Part shown: in pieces, positions 1 through 8,110 of the stretch
How positions within the stretch are numbered: the stretch's first letter is position 1
Layout of the letters: every line of letters starts with the position of its first letter
DNA from: UBA3871 sp041797745
Lineage (GTDB): Bacteria > Bacillota > Clostridia > Peptostreptococcales > Anaerovoracaceae
NCBI GenBank assembly: GCA_041797745.1
Contig: JBHBZU010000008.1
Span: 60,966 to 124,965 of the forward strand
Length of the DNA stretch: 64,000 nucleotides
Direction of reading: 5' to 3'
Translations under genes and position numbers: made by a program
The notes under the pieces: generated by a model
Told to the model about the DNA's origin: nothing
Seen by the model: the letters and a program-made list of their open reading frames with translations, nothing else
Databases searched by the model: none

Positions 1-34
1 AAATTTTGTAGGGAATTTTGTTTAAGTCTTTCAT
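1..34 (-). CDS. trpB: Tryptophan synthase beta chain, probable TrpB2 type (partial, 5' end only)
   Basis: Only the first 11 codons are inside the window; the gene runs off the left edge on the minus strand. They read MKDLNKIPYKI after a good ribosome site (GAAAGGAG, about 7 nt before the ATG). The string IPYKI near the N-terminus is typical of the TrpB2 branch of tryptophan synthase beta chains, which condenses indole and serine. The upstream leader is a T-box whose specifier reads UGG (Trp), which independently points to a tryptophan gene. Identity is inferred from 11 residues plus the riboswitch. Another Trp-related gene such as a transporter or trpS is possible but fits the N-terminus less well. 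Confidence 0.6.
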   Translation of the reverse strand, partial: MKDLNKIPYKI

Positions 35-76
35 AATAAGTTCTCCTTTCTGCTTGGAGAGAACTTTTGCGGCAAT

Positions 77-376
77 AAAAAAAGCTCTGTCCAAACAATA
101 AAATAAAATTTACTGCTGGGACAAGAGCATAAACTCCTGCGGTGCCACCCTGCTTGATACACGACCTGTGCAAGTCGGTGTCTCCTCTCTGTAGCGTACC
201 ATCATACGCTTGATTTGATTACGGAGTATCCTCTCCGTCTTCCCTACTGAAATTCAGGTCGCCCTCAGGAGTCCATTCCCAATACGTAAGCCTACTGCAT
301 TCCACCATTCGCAGCTCTCTGTAAGCCTTTCGGCTCAAGCATCGTGTAGAGGTACTACTCTCCATCAACGGTTTAT
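77..376 (-). promoter_or_regulatory. T-box riboswitch, tryptophan specific, with terminator
   Basis: Read on the minus strand the leader holds the conserved T-box GGGTGGCACCGC (150-139), a Stem I with GAGAGTAGTA near its 5' end and the AGAGAGCTGCGAATGGTG apical segment, and the specifier region GAATGGACTCC. The codon there is UGG (275-273) followed by A, as is usual, so it should sense uncharged tRNA-Trp. The terminator pairs GGACAGAGC (92-84) with GCTCTTGTCC (128-119) and is followed by seven T. High uncharged tRNA-Trp should favour the antiterminator and turn the downstream gene on. Confidence 0.93.
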
Positions 377-388
377 ATATTGTTTTGT

Positions 389-417
389 ATAATAGCATAG
401 TAAAAGGCAGGTGTCAA
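389..417 (-). promoter_or_regulatory. Sigma-A promoter of the T-box leader
   Basis: On the minus strand a perfect TTGACA (417-412) is followed by a 17-bp spacer and TATTAT (394-389), placing the start of transcription just upstream of Stem I of the T-box. Confidence 0.85.
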
Positions 418-513
418 ACTGTTTTTTTGTTTTTTGAAAAAACTCCATAACTATTCCACACTAACTTTTGTTTTTTGAATTAGTTTTGAATTAATTCTTT
501 TTTTGAATTAACA

Positions 514-538
514 CGGATAGGGCATTTTGTCCTATCCG
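514..538 (-). terminator. Hairpin after bioY
   Basis: CGGATAGG (514-521) and CCTATCCG (531-538) form an 8-bp stem with a 9-nt loop just past the bioY stop. The T-tract on the minus strand is weak, so termination may be inefficient. The loop and right arm also hold a 14/16 match to the 16-bp motif of the convergent intergenic regions. Confidence 0.5.
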
Positions 539-551
539 CCGTATTTTAAAA

Positions 552-1094
552 CTAGTTTTGGGTAGCCAGCTTTATGCGATGTTGGAGCTGTGGAGCCACG
601 GCTACTGCAAGAAGCATTTTTGCGATATCTCCGGGAATAAACGGAATTACGCAAATTCCAAGGGCTGCAACAAAAGTGGTGTCACCCATGAGATGAACAA
701 ACCAAAGAGTTCCCAATACGTAGCAAAGAACAGTTCCTAAAAATATACCTATGAAGTGAAGAATACGCTTTTCAGGGAACTTTTCAATAAATAAACCTCC
801 GATTATAGCCATAAGAATGAAACCGAAGAGGTAACCTCCGGTTACTCCGAAAAGCTTTTGCGGGCCGCCTTGGAAGCCTGAAAAAATCGGGAGACCGATT
901 AAGCCTAAAAGCAAGTAAATGAGGAAGCTGATGGTGCCTCTTTTTGTTCCCAGAAGATAAACAGCAAAATAAATTGCCAAGTTTGTAAGGCTGATTGGAA
1001 CAGGACCGATGGGAAGTGACAGTGGTCCGAGAATACACATTACAGCTGACATGAGTCCAATTAAAGTTAAATCCTTTGTTGTTAGCTTTTTCAT
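552..1094 (-). CDS. bioY: Biotin ECF transporter substrate-binding component BioY
   Basis: This 180-residue membrane protein has the BioY signature: an N-terminal LTLIGLMSAVMCILGPLSLP helix, a conserved PVPISLTNLAIYF stretch, and GLPIFSGFQGGP in the middle, with about six hydrophobic segments. BioY is the S-component that binds biotin and works with the shared energy-coupling (EcfAAT) module in the membrane. The start is taken at MKKLTTKD because AACAGGAG lies 6 nt before it; a longer reading from 1121 has no ribosome site. It diverges from bioB, and its -35 box lies inside a BirA-type palindrome, so repression by biotin-loaded BirA is expected. No EcfA or EcfT gene is nearby. Confidence 0.93.
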   Translation of the reverse strand: MKKLTTKDLTLIGLMSAVMCILGPLSLPIGPVPISLTNLAIYFAVYLLGTKRGTISFLIYLLLGLIGLPIFSGFQGGPQKLFGVTGGYLFGFILMAIIGGLFIEKFPEKRILHFIGIFLGTVLCYVLGTLWFVHLMGDTTFVAALGICVIPFIPGDIAKMLLAVAVAPQLQHRIKLATQN

Positions 1095-1172
1095 TTTAAT
1101 ACTCCTGTTAATTATTAGCATTTAATAATACTTAAAATTTATATATTTGGTATGTCCTTTATTGACACTAAT

Positions 1173-1202
1173 AGAATAGCAGTCATGTAGCAGAATTGTC
1201 AA
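1173..1202 (-). promoter_or_regulatory. bioY promoter
   Basis: On the minus strand TTGACA (1202-1197), an 18-bp spacer and TATTCT (1178-1173). The -35 box lies inside the left arm of the BirA-type palindrome at 1194-1229. Confidence 0.7.
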
Positions 1203-1229
1203 CTAAAAAATTATATCAAGTTGACAATT
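1194..1229. promoter_or_regulatory. BirA-type biotin operator between bioY and bioB
   Basis: Perfect 11-bp inverted repeat AATTGTCAACT - 14 bp - AGTTGACAATT. Firmicutes BirA operators have the form TTGTTAACC-N14..16-GGTTAACAA, and this matches in arm sequence and spacing. The left arm carries the bioY -35 and the right arm the bioB -35, so one bound repressor dimer would block both promoters. Confidence 0.85.
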
Positions 1230-1249
1230 AGAGGCTAAGAATATATAAT
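1221..1249 (+). promoter_or_regulatory. bioB promoter
   Basis: Perfect consensus TTGACA (1221-1226), 17-bp spacer, TATAAT (1244-1249). The -35 lies in the right arm of the operator. Transcription from here gives bioB an untranslated leader of about 400 nt. Confidence 0.85.
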
Positions 1250-1280
1250 GTGAACGTGGAATTGTAAACCCTTAAAAGAA

Positions 1281-1312
1281 TTGTAAACCTAGGGAAAATA
1301 TTTTTTTAACAA
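1281..1312. promoter_or_regulatory. Second, imperfect BirA-type site in the bioB leader
   Basis: TTGTAAACC - 14 bp - TTTTAACAA. The spacing equals that of the first operator, but the right arm is degenerate. A further half site, TTGTAAACC, lies at 1263-1271. It could be an auxiliary operator acting as a roadblock, or a relic. Confidence 0.5.
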
Positions 1313-1657
1313 ACTTTTGACAGGTAATAAGTAAGGTAAGTGACACAAAATCAATTTTTAATATGTCTCCAAAGACTGATTAAAGCTAAAGGGAATATAA
1401 TGTGAAAAAGAAAAAATATGGCAAAAAGTAAAACAAATAAACACATTCTAAATACAAATTAGAGGCTTTTAGTGAGTTTTGCGAATGAATTGAAAAAAAT
1501 TCAAATTACTTTTTAATTTTCATGAAAATTAAAAAGTATATACAAGCGAATTGAAAAAACTTGAGACAACTTACAAACTTATAAATAAAAAATTAAGGGA
1601 GATTGGCAAATTTATTGGAATTGACGAAATTAGCCAATTTAGAAAGGCGGTAATTAA
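1313..1657 (+). other. Long AT-rich 5' leader of bioB
   Basis: About 345 non-coding bases. They hold a perfect 32-bp palindrome at 1507-1538 and a hairpin at 1602-1638 (ATTGGC/GCCAAT plus an inner AATTT/AAATT) that ends only three bases before the ribosome site AGAAAGGCGG. No known riboswitch was recognised and no convincing small reading frame was seen. Confidence 0.5.
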
Positions 1658-2629
1658 ATGGACATTATGAAACTTGCGCAGGAAATAGTTGCAGGAAGAC
1701 GACTTGGGAGAAAAGATGACCTTAGCTTCTTTGAAGAGTGCAACCTTGAAGAACTCTGCAAAGGAGCGGATTTAATAAGAGAAAACTTGGTAGGAGAGAA
1801 GGTGGACTTGTGTGCCATCATAAACGGTCGTAGCGGTAAATGCCCTGAAGACTGCAAATACTGCGCGCAGTCATCTCATTATCAGACTGATTGCAAGGTC
1901 TATCCTTTCATTTCCGAAGATAAAATTGTGGAAAACTGCAAGCTCTATGAAAGAGAGGGAGCGGATAGATACTCCATTGTCACTGCCGGAAAGAATTTGA
2001 ACGGAGAAGAATTTAAAAAGGCCTTACGTGCTTACGAGAGGATGGGAAAGGAATGTAAAATCGGACTTTGCGCATCCATGGGCTTTCTTTCAGAGGAACA
2101 GTTATTGCAGCTGAAAGAGGTAGGTGTTACCAATTATCATTGTAATATTGAAACTTCAAGAGCCAACTTTCCCAATATATGTACTACTCACAGTTTTGAG
2201 CAGAAGCTGGAAATGGTTAAAAAGATAAAAAGGGCAGGGCTTAATGTGTGTTCAGGTGGAATTATCGGAATGGGCGAAACGTGGAAAGACAGGATAGACA
2301 TGGCTTTAGAGCTGGCAGAGCTCGACGTGGCTTCCATTCCCCTTAACAGTCTAATGGCTATTAAGGGAACACCTTTTGAAAATATGGAAAAACTTTCTGA
2401 AAAGGATATACTTCGAACCGTCGCCATTTTTAGATTCATTAATCCTGATAAAATGATTAGACTGGCGGCAGGTAGAGCTTTATTGACAGGAGACGGAGAA
2501 ATTGCTTTCAAATCGGGAGCCTCTGCCACAATTACAGGAGATATGCTGACTACCGCAGCTTGTGCAACAATTCGCAGCGATAGAGAAATGCTAAAGGGTA
2601 TTGGTAGAACTGTAGCAGAAAGAATGTAA
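1658..2629 (+). CDS. bioB: Biotin synthase (radical SAM)
   Basis: BioB inserts sulfur into dethiobiotin, the last step of biotin synthesis, in the cytoplasm. The 323-residue protein has the radical SAM cluster motif C62-PED-C66-KY-C69 and the BioB feature YCAQSS right after it, then CSGGIIGMGET and the C-terminal AAGR motif near the second iron-sulfur site. Length is normal for the family. The ATG at 1658 has AGAAAGGCGG 7 nt upstream; a second ATG at 1667 is less well placed. It stands alone, without bioF, bioA or bioD, and faces bioY across a shared BirA-type operator, which fits a cell that imports precursor or biotin and makes only the last step. Confidence 0.96.
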   Translation: MDIMKLAQEIVAGRRLGRKDDLSFFEECNLEELCKGADLIRENLVGEKVDLCAIINGRSGKCPEDCKYCAQSSHYQTDCKVYPFISEDKIVENCKLYEREGADRYSIVTAGKNLNGEEFKKALRAYERMGKECKIGLCASMGFLSEEQLLQLKEVGVTNYHCNIETSRANFPNICTTHSFEQKLEMVKKIKRAGLNVCSGGIIGMGETWKDRIDMALELAELDVASIPLNSLMAIKGTPFENMEKLSEKDILRTVAIFRFINPDKMIRLAAGRALLTGDGEIAFKSGASATITGDMLTTAACATIRSDREMLKGIGRTVAERM

Positions 2630-2749
2630 AAAAATATAATAAGATATGCTTTTTAATCATAAAGAAAGAAGATAAAAGAGAAGATACAAAAGAAGATAAA
2701 AAAGGTACATGATAAGCATTGTATACTTTACAAAACAGTATGTAAGATT

Positions 2750-2779
2750 TTGACTTTTTTCCTTGAAATATGTTATAAT
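2750..2779 (+). promoter_or_regulatory. Promoter of the membrane GGDEF gene
   Basis: TTGACT (2750-2755), 18-bp spacer, TATAAT (2774-2779). Confidence 0.7.
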
Positions 2780-2830
2780 TACCGCACAAAGATTATGGAT
2801 GCCGAGAAAATGAATTGAGAGGATGAGATT

Positions 2831-4978
2831 ATGGAAGTATTAAATGCCAGTCTAATTCAAGGAACCATTGAAGTGTTTGGAACTATGCTGTCTTTTGTTT
2901 CTGTTTTGCTGTTATTTTCATTGACGGGAGGCAAACAGAAAAGTGTAAAGATACTGCTGCTGCTTTTGCTGGTAAACAGTTATTCTTTGTTAAATGAAGC
3001 CATATGGTATCTTTTTGGTGAAGATGGTGGAAATATAGGATTTTTTGCAACCAGGTTCTGCAATTTCAATACCTATCTTTGTCATCCTATAGAGATGATT
3101 TTGGCAACATTTTATCTGCGCGAACTTTTAAGCGAAAATGTAGTAAAGGAAAAAAGCATATTGCCGAGGGTTATTTACACGATTTGTGCAATTTTAATGT
3201 GTTGCATTTTTGTGAATGTGCCTACGCATTTTATGTATAACTTCACAGAACTTGGCGTTTATTACAGAAACTTCGGTTGGTACGGATATGTATCGCTGGG
3301 TCTCCTTTCCTTATTTACAATTTTTATTTATATATACAAAAACCGCAATTTTATAAGCAAAGGCAATTTTATAGCCTTATGTATTTTCGTTATGGCACCT
3401 ATTATAGGTGTCATATTGCAAACCGCATTTATAAACCTGTCTTTAGTAACTTCCGGTGTATCTTTCGGTCTGCTGACCCTACTTTGCACATATCTTTATG
3501 AGTGGGCGATTTCTCAGGAAAAGAAAAATAAAAATAGAAACATATTGGTAACAACCACCTTGTTTGTAATTATGATTATTTGCGTCAGCGCATCTATTTG
3601 GTCAAGCAGCCTTTCAGTAGCCGCTATTTCTCATCGACATTCTGCGGAAAACAGTAAATTGATAGCCTTAACTGCCAGTGATATTGTGGTAAATTCCTTT
3701 GAAGAGCCTATTACAGTAGCAAGAACCATGGCGAAGTCGGCAATACTAATGAGCAAATTGAAGCTTGAAAATCCAAGCGCCGCAGACGATAAAGAGATAA
3801 CCGACTATCTTTATTTCTTAAAGAGCGGAATGTGTTATCAGACTACTTTTGTAGTTTCGGACAGTTCAAAGAAATACTATACTCATAAGGGTATACTTAA
3901 GGCTTTAGATTCCACTAAAGACGACCACGATATTTGGTTTAATGAATTTCAAAAGGGCATTAGAACTTATGATTTGGGCATTGATGTAGACCAAGCTAAC
4001 GGTGACAGACTTACAGTCTTTGCAAATTCAGAGATTAGGGATACCGGTGGCAAGTTTTTGGGTATTTGCGGAGTAGGAGTTTCTCTTTATGAAATTCGTA
4101 AAGTTATTAAGGGCTGTGAAAAAGAGTACAATATTAAAATTACCTTAATTTCTGAAACAGGCAAATATCAAATTACTTCAGAGGGGGCGGACATCAAGAA
4201 AACCCGCTGGGACGATAAATATTTTAACAATCTCCCTACCACAGAATTTGATTATAATAGAGTGGGAAACAAGGCGGTTATGAATAAGTATATTGACAGC
4301 CTTGGGTGGTATGTTGTGGTTGAAGATTATCAGCCGGTAAAAATTAACACCGTTAAGACCATTGCACCAAGCGTAATTATATTTATTGTGGGAATCATAA
4401 TAATGTTGATTGAGTATAAGACACTTACTCTTAGAGAAGAAGCTTTGGGCAAGGAGTTAAACAGTAAGAAACTCCTTGCTGAAACAGACAATTTAACAGG
4501 AGTTTATAACAGGTATGCCTATGAGATGGCAACAGAGCGAGTGCGTGAAAATAAAGAACAAGGCAGGGTTAGTCTGGTATCCTTGGACTTAAACGGATTA
4601 AAGCTGGTAAACGATACCTTGGGTCACGCCGCAGGAGATGAAATGATTCGGGGTGCCGCTGACTGTATGCAATCAGCTTTCGGTGAAGTTGGCGATATTT
4701 ATAGAACAGGTGGCGATGAATTTGCAGTTCTGATTTACGATTTATCCAAAGAAAAGCTGGAAGAAGCAATGGAGACTTTAAGCAGAACTGTGGAACTTTG
4801 GTCTGGTGAAAAGGTTAAGAAGTTTACTATCGCCCGCGGAGTTGTTCGCGGCGAAGACCATCCGGATGCCTCATTCAAAGAACTTGAAGAACTGGCAGAC
4901 CAGCGAATGTACGATGACAAGAACGAATATTACCGCCAGTTTAGACAAAGCTACCAAAGAAATGCAAGACCATTATAA
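2831..4978 (+). CDS. Membrane diguanylate cyclase with extracytoplasmic sensor region
   Basis: A 715-residue protein that should make cyclic di-GMP from two GTP. Residues 1 to about 230 form seven likely membrane helices; an eighth helix near 240-258 leads into a region of about 245 residues, probably outside the cell and Cache-like, closed by a helix near 507-530. The C-terminal 160 residues are a GGDEF domain with LDLNGLKLVND (metal site near 585) and an intact GGDEF at 627-631, so it is probably active. The usual RxxD inhibitory site before GGDEF is not present, so product inhibition may be absent. It has its own promoter and ends in a convergent region facing the LysR gene. The sensed signal is unknown. 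Confidence 0.9.
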   Translation: MEVLNASLIQGTIEVFGTMLSFVSVLLLFSLTGGKQKSVKILLLLLLVNSYSLLNEAIWYLFGEDGGNIGFFATRFCNFNTYLCHPIEMILATFYLRELLSENVVKEKSILPRVIYTICAILMCCIFVNVPTHFMYNFTELGVYYRNFGWYGYVSLGLLSLFTIFIYIYKNRNFISKGNFIALCIFVMAPIIGVILQTAFINLSLVTSGVSFGLLTLLCTYLYEWAISQEKKNKNRNILVTTTLFVIMIICVSASIWSSSLSVAAISHRHSAENSKLIALTASDIVVNSFEEPITVARTMAKSAILMSKLKLENPSAADDKEITDYLYFLKSGMCYQTTFVVSDSSKKYYTHKGILKALDSTKDDHDIWFNEFQKGIRTYDLGIDVDQANGDRLTVFANSEIRDTGGKFLGICGVGVSLYEIRKVIKGCEKEYNIKITLISETGKYQITSEGADIKKTRWDDKYFNNLPTTEFDYNRVGNKAVMNKYIDSLGWYVVVEDYQPVKINTVKTIAPSVIIFIVGIIIMLIEYKTLTLREEALGKELNSKKLLAETDNLTGVYNRYAYEMATERVRENKEQGRVSLVSLDLNGLKLVNDTLGHAAGDEMIRGAADCMQSAFGEVGDIYRTGGDEFAVLIYDLSKEKLEEAMETLSRTVELWSGEKVKKFTIARGVVRGEDHPDASFKELEELADQRMYDDKNEYYRQFRQSYQRNARPL

Positions 4979-5184
4979 ATGAATTTAAGGCTGTAAATTT
5001 AAGACAGCAAGAAAGATTATAACGACGGTAAAATTTTTTATATCTAAAATTTAGGAAGCTCATAAAAAAGAAATAAAAAAGAAATATGAATGTGGGGTAT
5101 GAAAAATCCGTTAAAGATGTGGCTTTTGGGAGAAAAATTCGCTAAAAGTACCTTTTTGATTTTCTCAACGAACATTCCTAAATT

Positions 5185-5200
5185 GGCTTACGGGACAAAA
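5185..5200 (-). repeat. 16-bp convergent-region motif, copy A
   Basis: Minus strand TTTTGTCCCGTAAGCC, 14/16 identical to copies B, C and D. It lies downstream of the terminator of the minus-strand LysR gene, between two converging genes. Confidence 0.6.
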
Positions 5201-5214
5201 TGTACTAAAAACGC

Positions 5215-5240
5215 AAGTCCGCACTATATGGTGCGGACTT
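5215..5240. terminator. Bidirectional terminator between the GGDEF and LysR genes
   Basis: AAGTCCGCAC (5215-5224) and GTGCGGACTT (5231-5240), a perfect 10-bp stem. T-runs follow on both strands (CTTTT on plus, GCGTTTTT on minus). The stem overlaps the last codons of the LysR gene. Confidence 0.85.
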
Positions 5241-6105
5241 CTTTTATATAATCAATAAAACTTTCTTCAACGGTGAGCAAGGGATGTCCTTTTCGCCACA
5301 CGAAGAGGTATTCTGTCAATGAGGCAATTCCGCGAATTTCTTTTGCTATCAGAGTGGAATCGGGAATCGTGTCGATTTTTGTGGTGATGGTGATACCTAT
5401 ATTGCGGCGTGTTAAGGCAGTAGCAGTGAGAAGATTGTCGGTTTGGCAGATAATGTTTGCTTCTGCGGCGAAAGGTCTGAACCACCTGTGAATGTTTTCC
5501 ACCTTGGCAGGACGGCTTGGGGTAATGAGCGGCTGGTCAATGAGATCCACCAGCTCTACAAAGGTACTCTCTGATTGTGCCAAAGGGTGATGGGGGTTTA
5601 AGAGAACCATGGTTGGTTCCCTAGACAAACTGAAACTGTTCAAAAGCTGCTGGTCATAGGGAGCGGTAATAACTGCAAGAGAGATTAAACCGCTTCGCAT
5701 TTTTTCAATGAGTTCATCGCTATTGCCTCCGGAGATTTTAAAATGCACCAAAGGATGTTGTTTTAAAAAGCCGTAAATCCATTCGGACGCAAGATTGGCA
5801 GCGACTTCATCTGCAAGCCCGAGGGAAATGGTACCGCCCATGCCCTCTTTCATGGATACAATTTCTTCTTCCGCCTTATCTGAAAGCCTTATAATTTCTT
5901 TGGCGCGGCGATAGAGAAGCTGTCCCGCTTCCGTGAGTTGAAGCTGGCGTTTTCCCCGTAAGAAAAGCCTTGAGCCCAATTCTTCTTCTAAATGTTTAAT
6001 TTGACTGCTTAGAGGAGGCTGACAGATATTCAGCTTTTCGGCAGCCTTTGTTATATTTAATTCTTCTGCAACGGTGACAAAATATTTCAGTGTGCGAAGT
6101 TCCAT
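5224..6105 (-). CDS. LysR-family transcriptional regulator
   Basis: A 293-residue cytoplasmic DNA-binding regulator. The first 60 residues are the winged helix-turn-helix (MELRTLKYFVTVAEELNITKAA, then QPPLSSQIKHLEEELGSRLF), followed by a linker helix and a two-lobed effector-binding domain. Length is normal. AGGAGG lies 6 nt before the ATG. It is transcribed away from the CofE-like gene across a 495-bp AT-rich region, the usual layout of a LysR regulator and its target, so it probably controls that gene and itself. The effector is not visible from sequence. Confidence 0.93.
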   Translation of the reverse strand: MELRTLKYFVTVAEELNITKAAEKLNICQPPLSSQIKHLEEELGSRLFLRGKRQLQLTEAGQLLYRRAKEIIRLSDKAEEEIVSMKEGMGGTISLGLADEVAANLASEWIYGFLKQHPLVHFKISGGNSDELIEKMRSGLISLAVITAPYDQQLLNSFSLSREPTMVLLNPHHPLAQSESTFVELVDLIDQPLITPSRPAKVENIHRWFRPFAAEANIICQTDNLLTATALTRRNIGITITTKIDTIPDSTLIAKEIRGIASLTEYLFVWRKGHPLLTVEESFIDYIKEVRTI

Positions 6106-6230
6106 AGATAACCTCCTGTAATATGCGATTTTTTCTGCTTGATTTTTGCCTGACGGATACTGTGTACTGCGGGTTATTGCGGGTTATAAAAACATTCATT
6201 AAAGTAAATATGAGACAAATAGGAATAGTA

Positions 6231-6354
6231 ATTCTTACTGTATGATTTTAACTAAGATTAATTTTATTAAATATGAAAAATATAAATATCAATTCTTATC
6301 ATATAATTGTAATTAAGATTAATTTCACCAAATACGAAAAAATATATAAATATC
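6231..6354. repeat. Two imperfect 61-63 bp tandem repeats in the LysR / CofE-like intergenic region
   Basis: Unit 1 (6231-6291) and unit 2 (6292-6354) share ATTCTTA at the start, AAGATTAATTT in the middle and ATAAATATCAA at the end. The 6106-6600 gap holds nothing else gene-like; it is very AT-rich and lies between divergent genes, so these may be regulator-binding or curved DNA. Confidence 0.6.
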
Positions 6355-6434
6355 AATCGTAGAAGTAGAATATGAAATACCCAAAACGTATGACTATGTA
6401 TCCAAAGGATATTTGCAAAAATGAAAATTGTCGA

Positions 6435-6457
6435 TACCATACGAAAAATATATGGTA
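6435..6457. promoter_or_regulatory. Candidate LysR-type operator
   Basis: TACCATA - 9 bp - TATGGTA, a perfect 7-bp inverted repeat 144 bp before the CofE-like start. It contains the T-N11-A core spacing that LysR-family proteins prefer. Binding by the adjacent regulator is inferred from position only. Confidence 0.45.
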
Positions 6458-6600
6458 ATAATAATAGTATATGTATTTTATTTATATGGGTCAAGGGTAT
6501 ATAATTAAATTATCAGTTGGTCATAGACATAAAATTGAACATAATTAAGAGGAAAAGACCAAAATTTTATTTCTTTTACATATGAAAGGGGATTATTAAA

Positions 6601-7800
6601 ATGTCCAGATTTATAGGAACCGTTTCAAGAGGAGTTAGAACACCGATTATCCGTGAGGGAGACGATATCTCCAAAGTCGTTATAGAGTCTTTAATGAATG
6701 CGGCAGAAGATGAAACATGGGGTTTCAAATTCAGAGACAAGGACATACTTTGCATGACAGAGGCTATTGTTGCAAGAGCGCAGGGAAACTACGCTACAGT
6801 TGATGATATAGCTAAGGATGTTAAGGCAAAGATTGGCGGAGAAACCGTTGGAGTTATTTTCCCAATCCTTTCCAGAAATAGATTTGCAATTTGCTTAAGA
6901 GGCATTGCCAAAGGAGTTAAGAAGATTGTGCTTCAGCTCTCCTATCCATCGGATGAGGTGGGTAACAGCTTAGTTGAATTAGACAAGGTTGACGAGGCAG
7001 GTCTTGACCCTTTCAAAGATGTTTTAGACCTTAAAAAGTACAGAGACATTTTTGGAACCAATGTACACCGTTTTACAGGTGTTGACTACGTTGCGTACTA
7101 TCAGTCCCTTATTGAAGAGGCAGGCGCTGAATGTGAAATTATCTTTGCCAACAACCCAAGAGAAATTTTAAACCACACCAAGAACGTTATTGCGGCAGAC
7201 ATTCATACTCTCCCAAGAACAAAGAGGATTTTGAAAGAAGCCGGTGCAGAAGTGGTTCTCGGCTTGGATGATATCTTGAATCAGTCCGTTGACGGCAGCG
7301 GCTTCAACGAAAATTACGGGCTTTTGGGAAGCAACAAGGCGACAGAAAATACGGTGAAGCTTTTCCCAAGAGACGCTCAAGGTTTAGTTGAGGGCATGAA
7401 AGAGGATCTCAAGAAGCTCACAGGTAAAGATATTGAAGTTATGGTGTATGGTGACGGAGGCTTCAAGGACCCAATGGGAGGCATTTGGGAATTTGCGGAT
7501 CCGGTGGTATCACCGTTCTACACCAAGGGTCTTGAGGGAACCCCTAATGAACTGAAAATTAAGTATCTTGCGGATAATGATTTCAGCGACATGGAGGGTG
7601 AAGCTCTCAAAGCCGCTATTAAGAAAGAAATTGAGAAGAAAGATTCCAATTTGGTTGGAAAGATGGCGTCTGAGGGAACTACCCCGAGACAGCTTACAGA
7701 CCTTATAGGTTCGCTCTGCGACCTGACCTCAGGTTCAGGAGACAAGGGTACTCCTGTTGTTTATATTCAAGGCTATTTCGATAATTACACAACAGAGTAA
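6601..7800 (+). CDS. CofE-like (coenzyme F420-0:L-glutamate ligase family) protein
   Basis: A 399-residue protein related to CofE, which adds glutamate to coenzyme F420-0 using GTP. It has the early family pattern VRTPIIREGDDI, DKDILCMTEAIVARAQGNYA and the conserved YGDGGFKDPMGGIWEFADPV segment. It is longer than archaeal CofE (about 250). Clostridia generally do not make F420, and no other cof gene is seen here, so the true substrate is unknown; an ATP- or GTP-dependent gamma-glutamyl ligation is the family-based guess. GAAAGGGG precedes the ATG. It faces the LysR gene and ends at a strong terminator, so it is a single-gene unit probably under LysR control. Confidence 0.8.
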   Translation: MSRFIGTVSRGVRTPIIREGDDISKVVIESLMNAAEDETWGFKFRDKDILCMTEAIVARAQGNYATVDDIAKDVKAKIGGETVGVIFPILSRNRFAICLRGIAKGVKKIVLQLSYPSDEVGNSLVELDKVDEAGLDPFKDVLDLKKYRDIFGTNVHRFTGVDYVAYYQSLIEEAGAECEIIFANNPREILNHTKNVIAADIHTLPRTKRILKEAGAEVVLGLDDILNQSVDGSGFNENYGLLGSNKATENTVKLFPRDAQGLVEGMKEDLKKLTGKDIEVMVYGDGGFKDPMGGIWEFADPVVSPFYTKGLEGTPNELKIKYLADNDFSDMEGEALKAAIKKEIEKKDSNLVGKMASEGTTPRQLTDLIGSLCDLTSGSGDKGTPVVYIQGYFDNYTTE

Positions 7801-7882
7801 CTTTATTCTTCGGTGTAAAACGCAAGAGGCAGTAATGGCAAAAGCATAAAGAGTAAGAGATAAAAGCCGATAAAATGTAATT

Positions 7883-7925
7883 AAAACGCCAAAGAGCACG
7901 CAGTTTGTGTACCCTTTGGCGTTTT
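7883..7925 (+). terminator. Terminator after the CofE-like gene
   Basis: AAAACGCCAAAG (7883-7894) and CTTTGGCGTTTT (7914-7925), a perfect 12-bp stem with T-rich 3' arm. Confidence 0.85.
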
Positions 7926-8055
7926 GAAGCTGTTAACTTTCAGAAAGCGAAATTGAATTTTAAAATACCCGATGAACAGGTTAGCGTGCTGATAAAAAAC
8001 TACTAATATTAAAAATGAAAACCGAATGAATTTTCAAAATTTTGTAGGAAAATAT

Positions 8056-8083
8056 TTGCTTTTGACTAAGTTTACTATATAAT
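8056..8083 (+). promoter_or_regulatory. Likely rubrerythrin promoter
   Basis: TTGCTT (8056-8061), 16-bp spacer, TATAAT (8078-8083). An overlapping TTGACT at 8062 lacks a properly spaced -10. The rest of the 7926-8175 gap is AT-rich and shows only the leader hairpin at 8111-8136. Confidence 0.45.
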
Positions 8084-8110
8084 AATAGTATCTTTAGTAG
8101 AAACTAAGAT

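Noticed and set aside
558..740. Plus-strand 60-residue ORF over bioY
   Set aside because: It is antisense to a clear membrane protein gene, has no ribosome site and no recognisable motif.
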